A DNA stretch of 64,000 bases from NCBI RefSeq assembly GCF_001625445.1, contig NZ_LWHG01000011.1, positions 930,001-994,000 on the forward strand, in the 5' to 3' direction. The notes under the pieces are model-generated. The model saw nothing but the letters and a program-made list of their open reading frames with translations. It had not been told where the DNA came from and searched no databases. Shown piece after piece: positions 1-8,964 of this stretch. This DNA comes from Haladaptatus sp. R4 (GTDB lineage: Archaea > Halobacteriota > Halobacteria > Halobacteriales > Haladaptataceae). Within the stretch, counting starts at the first letter, position 1. Each line of letters starts with the position of its first letter. Made by a program: the position numbers and the translations under genes.

Positions 1-231
1 GCCCGTGGGGGCCTCCCAGCCGTACTCCGCCAGATCGCCGGAGTAAGCACTCGCAACTGTGTTGTCGCCGTCGGGACCCATCGTGACCAGCTGTGCCCTG
101 ACATGCTGGTTGCTCTTCCGAGCGACCAGACGTGGCTTACCCGATTTCAGCAGGCGCAACCTTTGATGGTAGTCAGTCCGGACCTCACGGCGGCGGCGCA
201 TCGGCACCTTGTATCGTGGTCCAGTTGCCAT
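1..231 (-). CDS. rpl18: 50S ribosomal protein L18 (uL18), 3' end cut by window edge
   Basis: Large-subunit ribosomal protein that helps hold 5S rRNA in the central protuberance. The first 77 codons are visible, starting MATGPRYKVPMRRRREVRTD, the typical basic archaeal L18 N-terminus, and continuing through KSGKPRLVARKSNQHVRAQL. The start codon lies 2 nt after the L19e stop, so it is the next gene of the same minus-strand operon. The C-terminus lies outside the window. Identification rests on the N-terminal sequence plus canonical gene order. Confidence 0.93.
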   Translation of the reverse strand, partial: MATGPRYKVPMRRRREVRTDYHQRLRLLKSGKPRLVARKSNQHVRAQLVTMGPDGDNTVASAYSGDLAEYGWEAPTG

Positions 232-233
232 TG

Positions 234-674
234 TTAGTAGTTGTTCTCTATGTAGTTCAGCAGGTATTGCACGCTACGGAACTCCCCGCCTTTGGCCTTG
301 TCGTACAGAGCGCGGTACTGCGTCTGCGTGATTTCGCCGTCGGCACGGAGTTCGCGGAGCTTACGTCGCTGTGCGCGGATACGGTTCGTCCAATCTTCTT
401 TCGAGTTCTTGCGACCACCCTTCTTCCCCTTGCGGGTTCCGGGCCCGGTTCGGTGTCCGTAGGCGCGCTTCTCGTTGCGCTCACGGGCACGACCGCGGGA
501 GTTGGTCTTTGCGTCCTTCGACTGAATCGACCCGTCGTCGACCAGTTCGCGGATATCCTCACGGGTGATCGCGTCAGCGATGGCACCCTGTGCGTCGGGG
601 TCGAACCAAACGCGGTTCTTACCGACGTCGAGAACGTCCGATGCGAGTTTCTTCTGTGCACTCAGGTCACTCAT
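234..674 (-). CDS. rpl19e: 50S ribosomal protein L19e
   Basis: Archaeal/eukaryotic-type large-subunit protein with no bacterial counterpart, 146 aa, normal family length. It opens [18 protein letters not shown] and carries the family's very basic middle ([20 protein letters not shown], then KGKKGGRK), which binds rRNA. It overlaps the L32e stop by 8 nt and is followed after 2 nt by L18, implying translational coupling. The order L32e-L19e-L18 is the standard archaeal arrangement. Confidence 0.97.
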   Translation of the reverse strand: MSDLSAQKKLASDVLDVGKNRVWFDPDAQGAIADAITREDIRELVDDGSIQSKDAKTNSRGRARERNEKRAYGHRTGPGTRKGKKGGRKNSKEDWTNRIRAQRRKLRELRADGEITQTQYRALYDKAKGGEFRSVQYLLNYIENNY

Positions 675-1377
675 TGTCTACCTCCACTTCGATGTAGGTC
701 GGGTTGAGCACGCGAATGCCGTCGTCCTCGGCGACTTCCTCGATACGCTCGCGTTTGCGAGCGCCGACTTTCGAGGCGATGCGAACCGCTTCGGTGTCGC
801 CGTCCACGCCGTCGAGATCATCGACGTTGTGAACGCGAACCTCGTCGAAGCCGCTCGGGTGCTTGCCCCGAACCGCTTTCGGCGTGCGGTAGCCCGCCTC
901 GACCATGTCGCCCTTGCCCTTGATTCCCCGGCGCTGCTTGCTGAGGTTTCCGCGCGGCTTGCGCCACGACGAGGGCGTGCGCTTTTTCTTGTGGTAGTCC
1001 TGTCGATTGAACTGCGGGGTCCCGACACGTTTTCGCTGCTTGAGCAGTCGTGCCTCCTCGTCTTCGAGGTCGGGCGTCTTCTCGGTCAGCCCGCGGGGTT
1101 GCAGTTCGGTTTCGACGTCTTCGGCCGGTTCTTCCTCCTCGGCCTCCGATTCCTCTTCTTCGATCTCGGCTTCGGTCTCCTCTTCGACTTCGAGGCTTCC
1201 GACGTCCGCCTTGATACGGGCAGCGAGTGCGTTGCCGATTCCGTCGACTTCCGCGAGGTCCGATTGCTCGGCGGCTTTGATGTCCTCGACGGACTCGAAG
1301 CCTTCCTCACGAAGCGATTCGGCCTTGCTCTCGCCAACACCGCTGATGTCTTCGATCTGTTCTGGTTCGTCTGCCAT
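667..1377 (-). CDS. rpl32e: 50S ribosomal protein L32e with N-terminal helix-hairpin-helix extension
   Basis: Large-subunit protein, 236 aa, much longer than the roughly 130-aa core family. Residues about 7-58 form two helix-hairpin-helix-like repeats ([12 protein letters not shown] and [12 protein letters not shown]), followed by a Glu-rich linker (about 62-90) and then the L32e core from about 110 ([18 protein letters not shown] to the C-terminus). The HhH plus acidic-linker extension is a known haloarchaeal form of this protein; its role is not established. The gene is 3 nt downstream of L6 and overlaps L19e by 8 nt. Confidence 0.96.
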   Translation of the reverse strand: MADEPEQIEDISGVGESKAESLREEGFESVEDIKAAEQSDLAEVDGIGNALAARIKADVGSLEVEEETEAEIEEEESEAEEEEPAEDVETELQPRGLTEKTPDLEDEEARLLKQRKRVGTPQFNRQDYHKKKRTPSSWRKPRGNLSKQRRGIKGKGDMVEAGYRTPKAVRGKHPSGFDEVRVHNVDDLDGVDGDTEAVRIASKVGARKRERIEEVAEDDGIRVLNPTYIEVEVDNE

Positions 1378-1380
1378 CTA

Positions 1381-1917
1381 TCAGGCACCTCCCGTGGACG
1401 GCTTCTCGGTAATGTAGACGCCGTCCTGGAACACGCGCGTGTCTTTGCCCGACACGCGGGTGAGTTGTTCGATGTCTGCGGCGGTCTGACCGACGTCTTC
1501 GATACTTGGGCCGCGCAGGCTCAGTTCCTCGTCGCTGACCTCGACGACGGTGTCCCCGTGGACGTTCGTTCGTCGTGGCGCTTTCTCTCCGAGGAAGTTC
1601 TCGATGACGACTTCGTCGCCCTCGGAACGGACCTGCATCGGGAAGTGAGAGTAGAAGACTTCCATCTTGTACTCCCACTCCTCGCTCACGCCGTGGACCA
1701 TGTTTCGCACGTGGCTCTCGAACGTTCCCACCGTCGCGTTCGTTTTCGCGTCGGTGACGTCGCTCTCGATGACCACTGCGTCGTCCTCGACCGTGACACT
1801 GATGTTCGGGTACCAGAGCCGTCGCGTGACGGATCCCTCCGGTCCTTCGATGGTCACGTCGAGGTGGTCTACGTCGGCGGACACCTCGTCCGGAATTTCG
1901 ATTTCTACTCGTGGCAT
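1381..1917 (-). CDS. rpl6: 50S ribosomal protein L6 (uL6)
   Basis: Large-subunit protein near the factor-binding site, 178 aa, usual archaeal length. The sequence MPRVEIEIPDEVSADVDHLD, with a later VRNMVHGVSEEWEYKMEVFY stretch, matches archaeal L6, which is two repeats of an alpha/beta fold. It is strongly acidic compared with non-halophilic homologues, as expected. It starts 2 nt before the S8 reading frame ends on its upstream side, within the spc part of the operon. Confidence 0.97.
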   Translation of the reverse strand: MPRVEIEIPDEVSADVDHLDVTIEGPEGSVTRRLWYPNISVTVEDDAVVIESDVTDAKTNATVGTFESHVRNMVHGVSEEWEYKMEVFYSHFPMQVRSEGDEVVIENFLGEKAPRRTNVHGDTVVEVSDEELSLRGPSIEDVGQTAADIEQLTRVSGKDTRVFQDGVYITEKPSTGGA

Positions 1918-1919
1918 TG

Positions 1920-2312
1920 TTAGTAGACGTATGCGATGACCTGGCCACCGATGCCCTCCTCACGGGCTTCGTAGTGGCTCATGACGCCGTGGCTGGTCGT
2001 GACGACGAGTGCCCCGTAGTCACGGGCGGGGAGGAACCGTTTCTCCCACTTCTCGAAGTCGTCCTTGCCCACCGAATAGCGGGGCTTGACCGCGCCACAT
2101 TCGTTGATAGCGCCTTTTAGTTCGACCTCGAACCGACCGGCTTTACCGTCATCGACGAAGTCGAAGCCGTCGATGTACCCGTGGTCGTAGAAGACCTCGA
2201 GCACGCTGCCGATCTCGTTCGAAGCGGGCTGTACCGTGTGGGACAGATGACCGACACCTTCGGCGTTGTCCACGCCGGAGAGTGCGTTGCTAAGGGGGTC
2301 GTTTCCTGCCAT
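1920..2312 (-). CDS. rps8: 30S ribosomal protein S8 (uS8)
   Basis: Small-subunit protein binding the central domain of 16S rRNA, 130 aa. It shows the family's ends: [20 protein letters not shown] at the start and a C-terminal [20 protein letters not shown] that carries the conserved T/S-S-x-G-V-M/L rRNA-binding signature. It sits 2 nt downstream of S14 and 2 nt upstream of L6, in the canonical S14-S8-L6 order. Confidence 0.97.
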   Translation of the reverse strand: MAGNDPLSNALSGVDNAEGVGHLSHTVQPASNEIGSVLEVFYDHGYIDGFDFVDDGKAGRFEVELKGAINECGAVKPRYSVGKDDFEKWEKRFLPARDYGALVVTTSHGVMSHYEAREEGIGGQVIAYVY

Positions 2313-2314
2313 TG

Positions 2315-2491
2315 TTATCGGTACTTCCTGAATCCCATGTCGCGTGCGATCTCACGGAAGCACTGTCGACACAGATTGATGTCGTACTTGCCGACCAGAC
2401 CTTGCTTTCGACCACATCGTTGGCACGTTTCCATTTGGCCAGTGCGCTTGGTCGAATGCTCGCCGGTCGCATCGTTTTCACTTTCGCTCAT
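2315..2491 (-). CDS. rps14: 30S ribosomal protein S14, zinc-binding (uS14)
   Basis: Short 58-aa small-subunit head protein. Reverse-strand translation starts [20 protein letters not shown] and ends RDMGFRKYR. Four cysteines (C23, C26, C41, C44) form the two CxxC pairs of the zinc-type S14, and the arginine-rich end ([13 protein letters not shown]) is typical. I chose the upstream ATG because it forms an ATGA overlap with the L5 stop, like most junctions here; an internal ATG at residue 20 would give the shorter form common elsewhere. Confidence 0.93.
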   Translation of the reverse strand: MSESENDATGEHSTKRTGQMETCQRCGRKQGLVGKYDINLCRQCFREIARDMGFRKYR

Positions 2492-3006
2492 TCATCCACC
2501 TCAACGTCGAAGTTGGCCTGGAGGAACGCGAGCGCGTCCTCGGCCGTCAGTCGGTGGTTCGACGGAATCTGGCGGGTGACCTTGTCGCGCTTTGCGACGC
2601 GGTAGCCCGGCCGAACGAGGTTGACGGTCACGTCAAGCCCGTAGATTCCGACGTTCGGGTCGTACTCCTGGTTCGGGAACTCGGTGTGCTCGTTGATACC
2701 GAAGCTGAAGTTCCCGGTCTCGTCGAACTGCTTCGACGAGAGGCTCACGAGCGGGAGCGCCGTTTCGAGGAAGTCGTGTGCTTCCTCGCCACGGAGCGTC
2801 ACCTTCGCACCGATGGGGTCTCCCTGACGGATTCCGAAATCCGGCAGGGTGGACTTCGCCAGCGTGCGGACGCTCTGTTGTTCCGTCACGTCTTCGAGGA
2901 TGTCCTCGGCGTTGGCGAGTTCGCGACCACCTTCACCGACGCCCATGTGGACGACGACTTTCTCCACTTTCGGCTCTCGCATCTCGTGGAATTCGGCTTC
3001 GCTCAT
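2488..3006 (-). CDS. rpl5: 50S ribosomal protein L5 (uL5)
   Basis: 5S rRNA-binding protein of the central protuberance, 172 aa, standard archaeal length. It starts [20 protein letters not shown] with the conserved GVGEGG following, and contains [19 protein letters not shown], a hallmark of the family's middle region. It overlaps S14 and S4e by 4 nt each (ATGA), so translation is probably coupled through this part of the operon. Confidence 0.97.
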   Translation of the reverse strand: MSEAEFHEMREPKVEKVVVHMGVGEGGRELANAEDILEDVTEQQSVRTLAKSTLPDFGIRQGDPIGAKVTLRGEEAHDFLETALPLVSLSSKQFDETGNFSFGINEHTEFPNQEYDPNVGIYGLDVTVNLVRPGYRVAKRDKVTRQIPSNHRLTAEDALAFLQANFDVEVDE

Positions 3007-3704
3007 TCGTCATCACCCGTGAAGTTCTCGTCGATGACGACGAGGTACTCCTCGACGGTCTCGAACTCGTTCTCGTCGCCGGAAACGGCGACGGTGTTCG
3101 AACCGCTGCCGGGCGTCACCGTGATGTCGGTGACTTCGCCGATTTCGCCGGCGTGCTGCCCGCTAACGGCGGTAACGAGACTACCTTCCTCGTACGGGAA
3201 GTGGGCAAGGATTTCCTTGTCCTCCGTCCCGACGACGATGGAGTCCTTCGTGTTGTAGTCCGAATCGGACTCGACACGGAGGTTGCTGCCGTCGTGGAGA
3301 TTGAGTTGCGTTTCGCCACCGGGGACGTTCGTCTTGTCCTCGATTTTCGCCAGTCGGCCGTCCGCCGCATCCTCGTCGATGGGGGTCAGCGCGAGGCGAC
3401 CACCCTCGTCGGGGAAGACGCGGTAGTATTCGTCGCGTTCTGGGAACGCGAGGATGTCGAACATGCCGATGGGTCGCTGTTCGTCACTCACTGATTGTCC
3501 GTTCACGAGTACGGAATCTTGGTTGAGCGCGTAGCGGGCTTCCTTCTTCGAAGCGGTGTAGCCCAGCACGTCCCGCAGGATGATGAGGAGCGGGACACCG
3601 TCACGACCGTGCGGGCCGGCGCCGGCCTTCACGGTGAACGTGGCGGTCTTTCGCTCGACCGGCCAAGAGTTCGGAACGGAGAGTCGTTTCTGATGGTTGC
3701 TCAT
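3003..3704 (-). CDS. rps4e: 30S ribosomal protein S4e
   Basis: Archaeal/eukaryotic small-subunit protein, 233 aa. Order of parts: an N-terminal basic segment with [16 protein letters not shown], an S4-type RNA-binding region around residues 40-100 ([20 protein letters not shown], then [12 protein letters not shown]), a central S4e domain, and a KOW-like motif near 175-205 ([20 protein letters not shown]). It overlaps L24 and L5 by 4 nt each. The L24-S4e-L5 order is specific to archaea. Confidence 0.97.
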   Translation of the reverse strand: MSNHQKRLSVPNSWPVERKTATFTVKAGAGPHGRDGVPLLIILRDVLGYTASKKEARYALNQDSVLVNGQSVSDEQRPIGMFDILAFPERDEYYRVFPDEGGRLALTPIDEDAADGRLAKIEDKTNVPGGETQLNLHDGSNLRVESDSDYNTKDSIVVGTEDKEILAHFPYEEGSLVTAVSGQHAGEIGEVTDITVTPGSGSNTVAVSGDENEFETVEEYLVVIDENFTGDDE

Positions 3705-4057
3705 TCGGAATCACCTTCCAGACGTGCCTCACGGCGGTCGTCGGACAGGTCGAGGTCTGTTACGCGGACGTTGCTCGCGTCGAGCGGTCGCGCGACATCC
3801 TCACCGTCGGCCTTTTCGAGGACGACGTCCTCGACGCGAATGGTCGCCGACTTCAGGTCGACGTCCACGACTTCGCCTTCTTCGCCGGCGAAATCGCCGC
3901 GCATGACTTCGACCGTGTCGCCCGCGTTGACGCGGACGCTACGCTGGCCGAACTCCTCGCGGAGGTCGTCGGACAACGGCGCTTTGACCTGTTCGTGCCG
4001 CTCGTGGAGCGGTGCGCGTTCGGTCCGGTTTCGCTGTTTGCGTGGTTGTCGAGTCAT
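3701..4057 (-). CDS. rpl24: 50S ribosomal protein L24 (uL24)
   Basis: Assembly-initiating large-subunit protein, 118 aa. The KOW motif is clear at about residues 44-70 ([20 protein letters not shown]). The N-terminus ([20 protein letters not shown]) and following [16 protein letters not shown] are the usual archaeal L24 start. ATGA overlaps join it to both L14 upstream and S4e downstream. Confidence 0.97.
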   Translation of the reverse strand: MTRQPRKQRNRTERAPLHERHEQVKAPLSDDLREEFGQRSVRVNAGDTVEVMRGDFAGEEGEVVDVDLKSATIRVEDVVLEKADGEDVARPLDASNVRVTDLDLSDDRREARLEGDSE

Positions 4058-4452
4058 ACTATCATCGTAGCTGTGCTTGCGATACTTCCGAACCGCTCTG
4101 CGACTTCCTGCGCGATGGGACCCTTGATCTCGGTCCCTCGCGGTTCTTCCACGTCGTCGATGACGACGGCCGCGTTGTCTTCGAATTTGACACGCGTGCC
4201 GTCGGGACGACGGATGGACTTTCGCTGTCGGATGATGACGGCTTCGAGCACCTGACGGCGCATCTCCGGCGTCCCCTTCGTGACGGACACGGTGATCTTG
4301 TCACCGATGCCTGCCTTGGGATGGCGGCTCTTCGTGCCGTGGTAGCCGGAAACGCTGATGACCTTGAGCTCGCGTGCGCCGGTGTTGTCGGCGCAGTTGA
4401 GCAGGGAGCCCTTCTCGACGCCCTGTGTCACGTCAGCCTTCAGTGCTTCCAT
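4054..4452 (-). CDS. rpl14: 50S ribosomal protein L14 (uL14)
   Basis: Large-subunit protein at the subunit interface, 132 aa, normal archaeal length. Conserved stretches include [20 protein letters not shown] and [18 protein letters not shown], followed by [20 protein letters not shown], the family signature. Its start codon overlaps the S17 stop by 1 nt; its end overlaps L24 by 4 nt. Confidence 0.98.
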   Translation of the reverse strand: MEALKADVTQGVEKGSLLNCADNTGARELKVISVSGYHGTKSRHPKAGIGDKITVSVTKGTPEMRRQVLEAVIIRQRKSIRRPDGTRVKFEDNAAVVIDDVEEPRGTEIKGPIAQEVAERFGSIASTATMIV

Positions 4453-4784
4453 TAGTCGTCACCCTCCTCGGTCAGGTTCTCGACGACGACGTGTGATTTC
4501 GTCTTCGAGAGCGGTCGGGTCTCTGCGATACGAACCGTGTCGCCGACTTCGAGCGACATGCATTCCGGCGCGTGGGCCGGAACGCGGGAGCGACGCTTCA
4601 TCTGCCGATCGTATTTCGGCACTGCAACGTCGTACTCTCGCTCGACGACAACGGTTTTATCCATGTCAGTGGAGGCGACTTCGCCCTCGATGATCTGTCC
4701 GCGCACGGAAAGCGTTCCGTGGAACGGGCAGTCATCGTGGGAGCAGGTCTCCTCCGGTTCTGGTACATTCAATCCTAACGCCAT
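4452..4784 (-). CDS. rps17: 30S ribosomal protein S17 (uS17)
   Basis: Small-subunit OB-fold protein, 110 aa with the chosen start [20 protein letters not shown]. The open frame extends 40 codons further upstream, but that extension is read in another frame of rnp1 and has no family resemblance. The archaeal N-terminal extension with two cysteines (C14, C19) and the core [20 protein letters not shown] and [20 protein letters not shown] are diagnostic. The start lies 10 nt inside the end of rnp1. Confidence 0.96.
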   Translation of the reverse strand: MALGLNVPEPEETCSHDDCPFHGTLSVRGQIIEGEVASTDMDKTVVVEREYDVAVPKYDRQMKRRSRVPAHAPECMSLEVGDTVRIAETRPLSKTKSHVVVENLTEEGDD

Positions 4785-5203
4785 TTCGAATTTCCTCCAA
4801 TTTCGGTACGCAATGCGGGTCGTGAGAGCAAATTCGTGCCATCCACCGTAACGTAAGCCACGCCCTCGCCACCGTCGGAAGTGTTCCGACGTGTCTCCGA
4901 GCAAGACTCGGAGAAAAGACCAGACTGACCGGAGCGGACTCCAGCAGTTTCCGACCTCCGTTTGGACGCGGTCCCCGCTTCCTTGACGGAAGCGGCGGCT
5001 TCATCTGTGAGTTCGAATTCGAACGTCGTGCCCTGTTTTGGTACCTGCCACGACCGAGACGCGGACTCGACCGTAAGCGTGTTCATCGTCTCGGAAACGA
5101 CCCGTCCCTCGATCGATTCGAGGGATGGGTTCGTCGCCGAGGCGACTCGCACGCGGAGACCGGCGAGTTCGTGTTTCGTTATCGTCTCGGGTGTTAGTGG
5201 CAT
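4775..5203 (-). CDS. rnp1: Ribonuclease P protein component 1 (Rpp29/Rnp1) with a palindromic insertion
   Basis: Protein subunit of archaeal RNase P, which removes the 5' leader of pre-tRNA. It is 142 aa from [20 protein letters not shown]; the core [15 protein letters not shown] and [14 protein letters not shown] match Rpp29, and the C-terminal [17 protein letters not shown] is the usual end. The position between L29 and S17 is canonical. Residues about 70-113 are an Ala/Ser/Arg-rich stretch unlike the family, and the DNA encoding part of it contains two adjacent perfect hairpins, so it looks like an in-frame insertion. An upstream extension of the frame is ignored because it shadows L29. 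Confidence 0.93.
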   Translation of the reverse strand: MPLTPETITKHELAGLRVRVASATNPSLESIEGRVVSETMNTLTVESASRSWQVPKQGTTFEFELTDEAAASVKEAGTASKRRSETAGVRSGQSGLFSESCSETRRNTSDGGEGVAYVTVDGTNLLSRPALRTEIGGNSKWR

Positions 5204-5222
5204 GGTTATGAGGTGTGTGCGA

Positions 5223-5441
5223 TTATTCGTCGTCGTCCGACGCGTCGCCTTCCTCTTGCTGAATCGTCTTGATTCGAGCGATGGTTCGACGGAGTTCCTT
5301 GATGCGACCCGGATTCTCCGGGGCACCACCGGCCGCTTTGACCGCCTTCGCGTTGAGCAGTTCCGTCTCGATCTCTTCGAGTTCGGCACCGCGCTCGGCG
5401 GGCGTCATGTCGCGGATTTCTTCGGTGTGAAGGATGGCCAT
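5223..5441 (-). CDS. rpl29: 50S ribosomal protein L29 (uL29)
   Basis: Short helical-hairpin protein at the exit tunnel, 72 aa. It reads [20 protein letters not shown] and ends [20 protein letters not shown] plus an acidic tail, matching the L29 pattern of two antiparallel helices. It overlaps the S3 stop by 1 nt and is separated from rnp1 by 19 nt, the widest gap in this part of the operon. Confidence 0.96.
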   Translation of the reverse strand: MAILHTEEIRDMTPAERGAELEEIETELLNAKAVKAAGGAPENPGRIKELRRTIARIKTIQQEEGDASDDDE

Positions 5442-6355
5442 TATTCTTCAGCCTCCTCCTCGGCTTCGTCGTCTTCTTCCATCTCTTCGAGGAGTTCCTC
5501 GGCTTCGGCTTCGACTTCCTCTTCGAGCTCGTCGAGTTCCTCTTCGACGGACTCGGTTTCGGACTCGTCAGCTTCCGCTTCGGACTCGTCGTCGATGACT
5601 TCCTCGACGACTTCCTCTTCGACTTCGGTCTCGCCGGGTTCCGGCGATTCCTCGTCCTCGTCGGCGCGGAGCTCTTCGAGCTCCTCGTCGCTCGGCTCTT
5701 CGATGAGGTCCGCGGCCTCGTTGGCCTCGACCGCTTCCGGAACGAGTTCCTCGGGGCTTGCGCCCTCCTCGATCTGGAAGTCGTCGGGGAGGTCCGCTCC
5801 CGGCGGGATGATCTTCACGTCGACACCGATGGTGCCGAGTTTCATCACCGCGACGCCTTGACCGTGATCGACGATGGTCTGTGCGGGTTCACCGTTGTGC
5901 TTGATGTAGCCACGGTTGAACTTCTCCACGCGCGAGCGTGCGCCGGTGACCTTGCCGGACAGGACGATCTCGGCGCCGAGTGCGCCGGAGTCCATGATTC
6001 GGTCGATGGTCGTGTGACCCGCCTTCCGGAAGTACCAACCGCGTTCGAGCGCGTTGGCGAGCCGGTCGGCGACGATACGAGCGTTCAGATCCGGTTCGTC
6101 GACCTCTTGAACGTCGATTTGCGGGTCGTCGAGGTTGAACCGCTCACCGAGCTCTCGGGTGATCTTCCGGATGTTCTTCCCGCCCTTTCCGATGACCATA
6201 CCGGGTTTTTCCGCCTTGAGGACGATCTGAGTCCCCATCGGCGTCTTGGCGACATCCATGCCGCCGTACCCTGCGCGGCCGAGTTCTTCCGCGAAGAACT
6301 CGTCTATCTGTGACCGCTGTAGGCCGTCCTGAATGAACTGATGTTCGTCTGCCAT
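5441..6355 (-). CDS. rps3: 30S ribosomal protein S3 (uS3) with long acidic tail
   Basis: Small-subunit head protein at the mRNA entry site, 304 aa. The N-terminal KH domain is at about 20-90 ([20 protein letters not shown] holds the GxxG loop), followed by the S3 C-terminal domain to about 200 ([20 protein letters not shown]). The last hundred or so residues are almost entirely Glu/Asp/Ala/Ser, a haloarchaeal-type acidic tail that is long even for the group. It overlaps L22 and L29 by 1 nt each. Confidence 0.97.
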   Translation of the reverse strand: MADEHQFIQDGLQRSQIDEFFAEELGRAGYGGMDVAKTPMGTQIVLKAEKPGMVIGKGGKNIRKITRELGERFNLDDPQIDVQEVDEPDLNARIVADRLANALERGWYFRKAGHTTIDRIMDSGALGAEIVLSGKVTGARSRVEKFNRGYIKHNGEPAQTIVDHGQGVAVMKLGTIGVDVKIIPPGADLPDDFQIEEGASPEELVPEAVEANEAADLIEEPSDEELEELRADEDEESPEPGETEVEEEVVEEVIDDESEAEADESETESVEEELDELEEEVEAEAEELLEEMEEDDEAEEEAEE

Positions 6356-6816
6356 TAGTTGTCGACCTCCTCAAGGATGAGTTCGACGTCAACCTCGGGC
6401 GTGTTCCACGCGCTTGCGCGGCCGAACGCACGGGGTTTTCGACCCTGCACTTCGCCGACCTTGTGGGCGGCGACGTGCTTGATCTTCATCGATTCGCCGT
6501 CGAATCCTTGGGCGTCCGCGTTGCTCACGACGTTGTCGAGCAGCGTGATGAACGCCTCGCTCGCCTTCTCCGGGTAGCGACCTGCGTCCCAGCCGTCGAT
6601 GTCCGAACGGTGACCGACGCCGCTGTTGTGCTGCTTAAACGGCACCGATCGCTCTTCGTTCACGACCTGCTGGAGGTACGCTTTCGCGTCCCCGGCGGTT
6701 TTGCCCTTGATCTCTCGGGCAATCGCCTTGCTGTGCTTGTGGCTCATGTGCTGATCCCGAAGCATCCCCTTGGCGGTGGTGTCCGGGTCGGCATCGATGC
6801 TGTAGCTGATTCCCAT
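6355..6816 (-). CDS. rpl22: 50S ribosomal protein L22 (uL22)
   Basis: Large-subunit protein whose beta-hairpin lines the exit tunnel, 153 aa. The archaeal start MGISYSIDADPDTTAKGMLR and the C-terminal hairpin region GRKPRAFGRASAWNTPEVDV are characteristic. It is 3 nt downstream of S19 and touches S3 by 1 nt, in canonical S19-L22-S3 order. Confidence 0.97.
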   Translation of the reverse strand: MGISYSIDADPDTTAKGMLRDQHMSHKHSKAIAREIKGKTAGDAKAYLQQVVNEERSVPFKQHNSGVGHRSDIDGWDAGRYPEKASEAFITLLDNVVSNADAQGFDGESMKIKHVAAHKVGEVQGRKPRAFGRASAWNTPEVDVELILEEVDN

Positions 6817-6819
6817 GGT

Positions 6820-7245
6820 TTATTTGAGTGGTACGAACTTCGAGGAACGGGTCGCACCGATTCCCGCCTGTCCGTGTTCGACCGATGTGCGGGTCAGCTG
6901 GAACTCGCCGAGATAGTGGCCCAACATTTCCGGCTCGATTCGCACGCGCTCGAAGTCGCTGCCGTTGTAGACGGCGAACGTCTTGTTCACGAACGATGGG
7001 AGCACGGGCATGTCGCGCAGGTGCGTCCGAATCGGGCTGTTCGCCGATTCTTCCTCGGTTTTGTCCTGGGCCTTGTCGAGCAGTTTCTCCTGTTCGACGG
7101 TCAACCCGCGAAGGATGCTTCGCCGCATTCGTGCGGGCAACAGTTCCGCGACTTCCTCAAGACTCATGTCCTGCAGTTCGTCGAGGTCGTAGCCGCGATA
7201 GGTGAACTCACCTTCGCGTCCTGTTCGGTATTCGTTTCCGCTCAT
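6820..7245 (-). CDS. rps19: 30S ribosomal protein S19 (uS19)
   Basis: Small-subunit head protein, 141 aa. It has the archaeal N-terminal extension ([20 protein letters not shown]) and the conserved core [20 protein letters not shown] followed by [20 protein letters not shown], which is diagnostic of S19. An ATGA overlap couples it to L2 upstream. Confidence 0.97.
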   Translation of the reverse strand: MSGNEYRTGREGEFTYRGYDLDELQDMSLEEVAELLPARMRRSILRGLTVEQEKLLDKAQDKTEEESANSPIRTHLRDMPVLPSFVNKTFAVYNGSDFERVRIEPEMLGHYLGEFQLTRTSVEHGQAGIGATRSSKFVPLK

Positions 7246-7964
7246 TTGTTACCTCCACGTCCAGTTCGCTTGGACGCGATGTCCCCGACCTTTCGTCCCG
7301 GCGGAGCGTCTCGGGAGACACTCTTCGGGCGTCCGGGGTGCTGGCGGCCACCGCCACCGAACGGGTGGTCGACGGCGTTCATCGCCACACCACGCACGTT
7401 CGGCCACTTCGTACCGCGAGCCTTCATTTTGTGATATTTGTTACCGGCTTTGACCATCGGTTTCTCCGTCCGCCCGCCACCGGCGACGACGCCGATGGTG
7501 GCACGGCACTGGGGCGAGAGTCGTCGGACTTCGCCGCTCGGGAGTTCCACGACAGCAGCCTCTCGGTCGTGCGTGATGAGGTTCGCTCCGACGCCGGATG
7601 CGCGGGCGAACTTGCCGCCGTCACCGGGCTGGCGCTCGACGTTGCACACCGGAACCCCTTCCGGGATTTCGGCGAGCGGGAGCGTGTTGCCCGGCTTGAT
7701 TTCGGCGGAAACGCCGACCTGAATCTCTTCGCCAACGCCGACGCCTTCGGGTGCGAGGACGAGTCGCTGGTCGCCGTCCTCGAACTCGATGGCTGCGACG
7801 GGTGCACTGCGGGCGGGGTCGTGTTCGATACCCACGACAGTCCCGGTGACCAAGTCGCTGTCCTCGGCGTTTTTGTGGTCCAGTTCTGCTTTGTATCGGT
7901 GCGACGGTGCGCGGAAGGTCGGTCCACCGCGTCCACGTCGCTGTCCCTGAATCCTTCGTCCCAT
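7242..7964 (-). CDS. rpl2: 50S ribosomal protein L2 (uL2)
   Basis: Essential protein close to the peptidyl transferase centre, 240 aa. It begins [20 protein letters not shown] and contains the OB and SH3-like domains; the catalytic-centre signature is near residue 200 ([20 protein letters not shown]), with the conserved histidines. It lies 2 nt after L23 and overlaps S19 by 4 nt. Confidence 0.98.
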   Translation of the reverse strand: MGRRIQGQRRGRGGPTFRAPSHRYKAELDHKNAEDSDLVTGTVVGIEHDPARSAPVAAIEFEDGDQRLVLAPEGVGVGEEIQVGVSAEIKPGNTLPLAEIPEGVPVCNVERQPGDGGKFARASGVGANLITHDREAAVVELPSGEVRRLSPQCRATIGVVAGGGRTEKPMVKAGNKYHKMKARGTKWPNVRGVAMNAVDHPFGGGGRQHPGRPKSVSRDAPPGRKVGDIASKRTGRGGNK

Positions 7965-7966
7965 TA

Positions 7967-8218
7967 TCAGAACACCCCGATTCGGGAGGCGACGTCCTGT
8001 GCGTCGTCGTCGTCCGACAACGAGACGGTCGCCTTCTTCTTCCCTTTCATGGTGACTTGGGTGTTGATCTTCTCGATGGTGACATCGTAGCGGTCCTCGA
8101 TTTCATCGCGGATTTCGGGTTTCGTCGCGTCGAGCGACACGATGAACTGGAGCTTGTTCTCGAAGTCCATCTCGTTCATCGCTTTCTCCGTAACCCACGG
8201 GTATTCGACGACGCTCAT
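7967..8218 (-). CDS. rpl23: 50S ribosomal protein L23 (uL23)
   Basis: Exit-tunnel protein and docking site for SRP, 83 aa, typical archaeal length. The sequence MSVVEYPWVTEKAMNEMDFE, then DRYDVTIEKINTQVTMKGKK, matches L23. An ATGA overlap joins it to L4 upstream. Confidence 0.97.
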   Translation of the reverse strand: MSVVEYPWVTEKAMNEMDFENKLQFIVSLDATKPEIRDEIEDRYDVTIEKINTQVTMKGKKKATVSLSDDDDAQDVASRIGVF

Positions 8219-8961
8219 CGGTCAGCCACCTCTTCGAGTGCGCTTTCGGTCCAGACGGTCAGTCGTCCTGCCTGCGTACCGGGGGCGAGGTCTTCCGTGT
8301 TGACCTCACGCGCCGTCGCAACGTCGGCACCGGCGAGGTTCCGCGCTGCGCGCGAAGGCTCCTCACTGGTGACGAAGAGGATCGACTTGGGCGTCTTGTA
8401 CTTGCGGCCACGGGTCGTCCCACGGCCAGCGCGAACCTTCTTGTTGTCCTCCGCGCGTGCGATGTCGGCGTCGATGCCGACGGCTTCGAGGAAGGAAACG
8501 ACCTCCTGAGTCTTCACGAGGTCTTCGAAGTCGTCGCTCACGACGAGGGGGAGTTCCGTGTCCTCGTCGAAGCGGTGTCCGCGCTCCGAGACGCGTTCGG
8601 CGTCCGTCGTCGCCGCGATGGCGCTTCGAACTGCCAATTTACGCTCCTTCTTGTTGATCGAGCGGGAGCGGTCCTTCTCCGCTTTCGGCGGGTGTGCGAC
8701 ACGACCGCCCACGGTGAATGGAACGCGAGCACCTCGTCCGTTCGTCTGCGGGACGTGGGCCATACCGCGGCCACTGCCCGGCGACTCGGCGGAGGTACGC
8801 ATCCCGGCGTGGGGGTCGGTACCGTAGTCCTGTTTCCGGTTTGCCTGTGCGGCGAGCACTGCTCGCTTGATGAGGTCGGTGCGGACGGTCGTTTCGAACA
8901 CGTCCGGCAGGTCGACCGTATCAGCGTCCTCGCCGTTCAGGTCACGTACTGTTGCCTGCAT
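8215..8961 (-). CDS. rpl4: 50S ribosomal protein L4 (uL4)
   Basis: Large-subunit protein with an extended loop in the exit tunnel, 248 aa. It starts MQATVRDLNGEDADTVDLPD; the loop GSGRGMAHVPQTNGRGARVP and core ADIARAEDNKKVRAGRGTTR are archaeal L4/L4e. The gene follows L3 by 3 nt. Confidence 0.97.
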   Translation of the reverse strand: MQATVRDLNGEDADTVDLPDVFETTVRTDLIKRAVLAAQANRKQDYGTDPHAGMRTSAESPGSGRGMAHVPQTNGRGARVPFTVGGRVAHPPKAEKDRSRSINKKERKLAVRSAIAATTDAERVSERGHRFDEDTELPLVVSDDFEDLVKTQEVVSFLEAVGIDADIARAEDNKKVRAGRGTTRGRKYKTPKSILFVTSEEPSRAARNLAGADVATAREVNTEDLAPGTQAGRLTVWTESALEEVADR

Positions 8962-8964
8962 GGG

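Noticed and set aside
565-1923. 452-codon forward ORF across the L32e/L6 genes
   Set aside because: Opposite-strand shadow of ribosomal protein genes.
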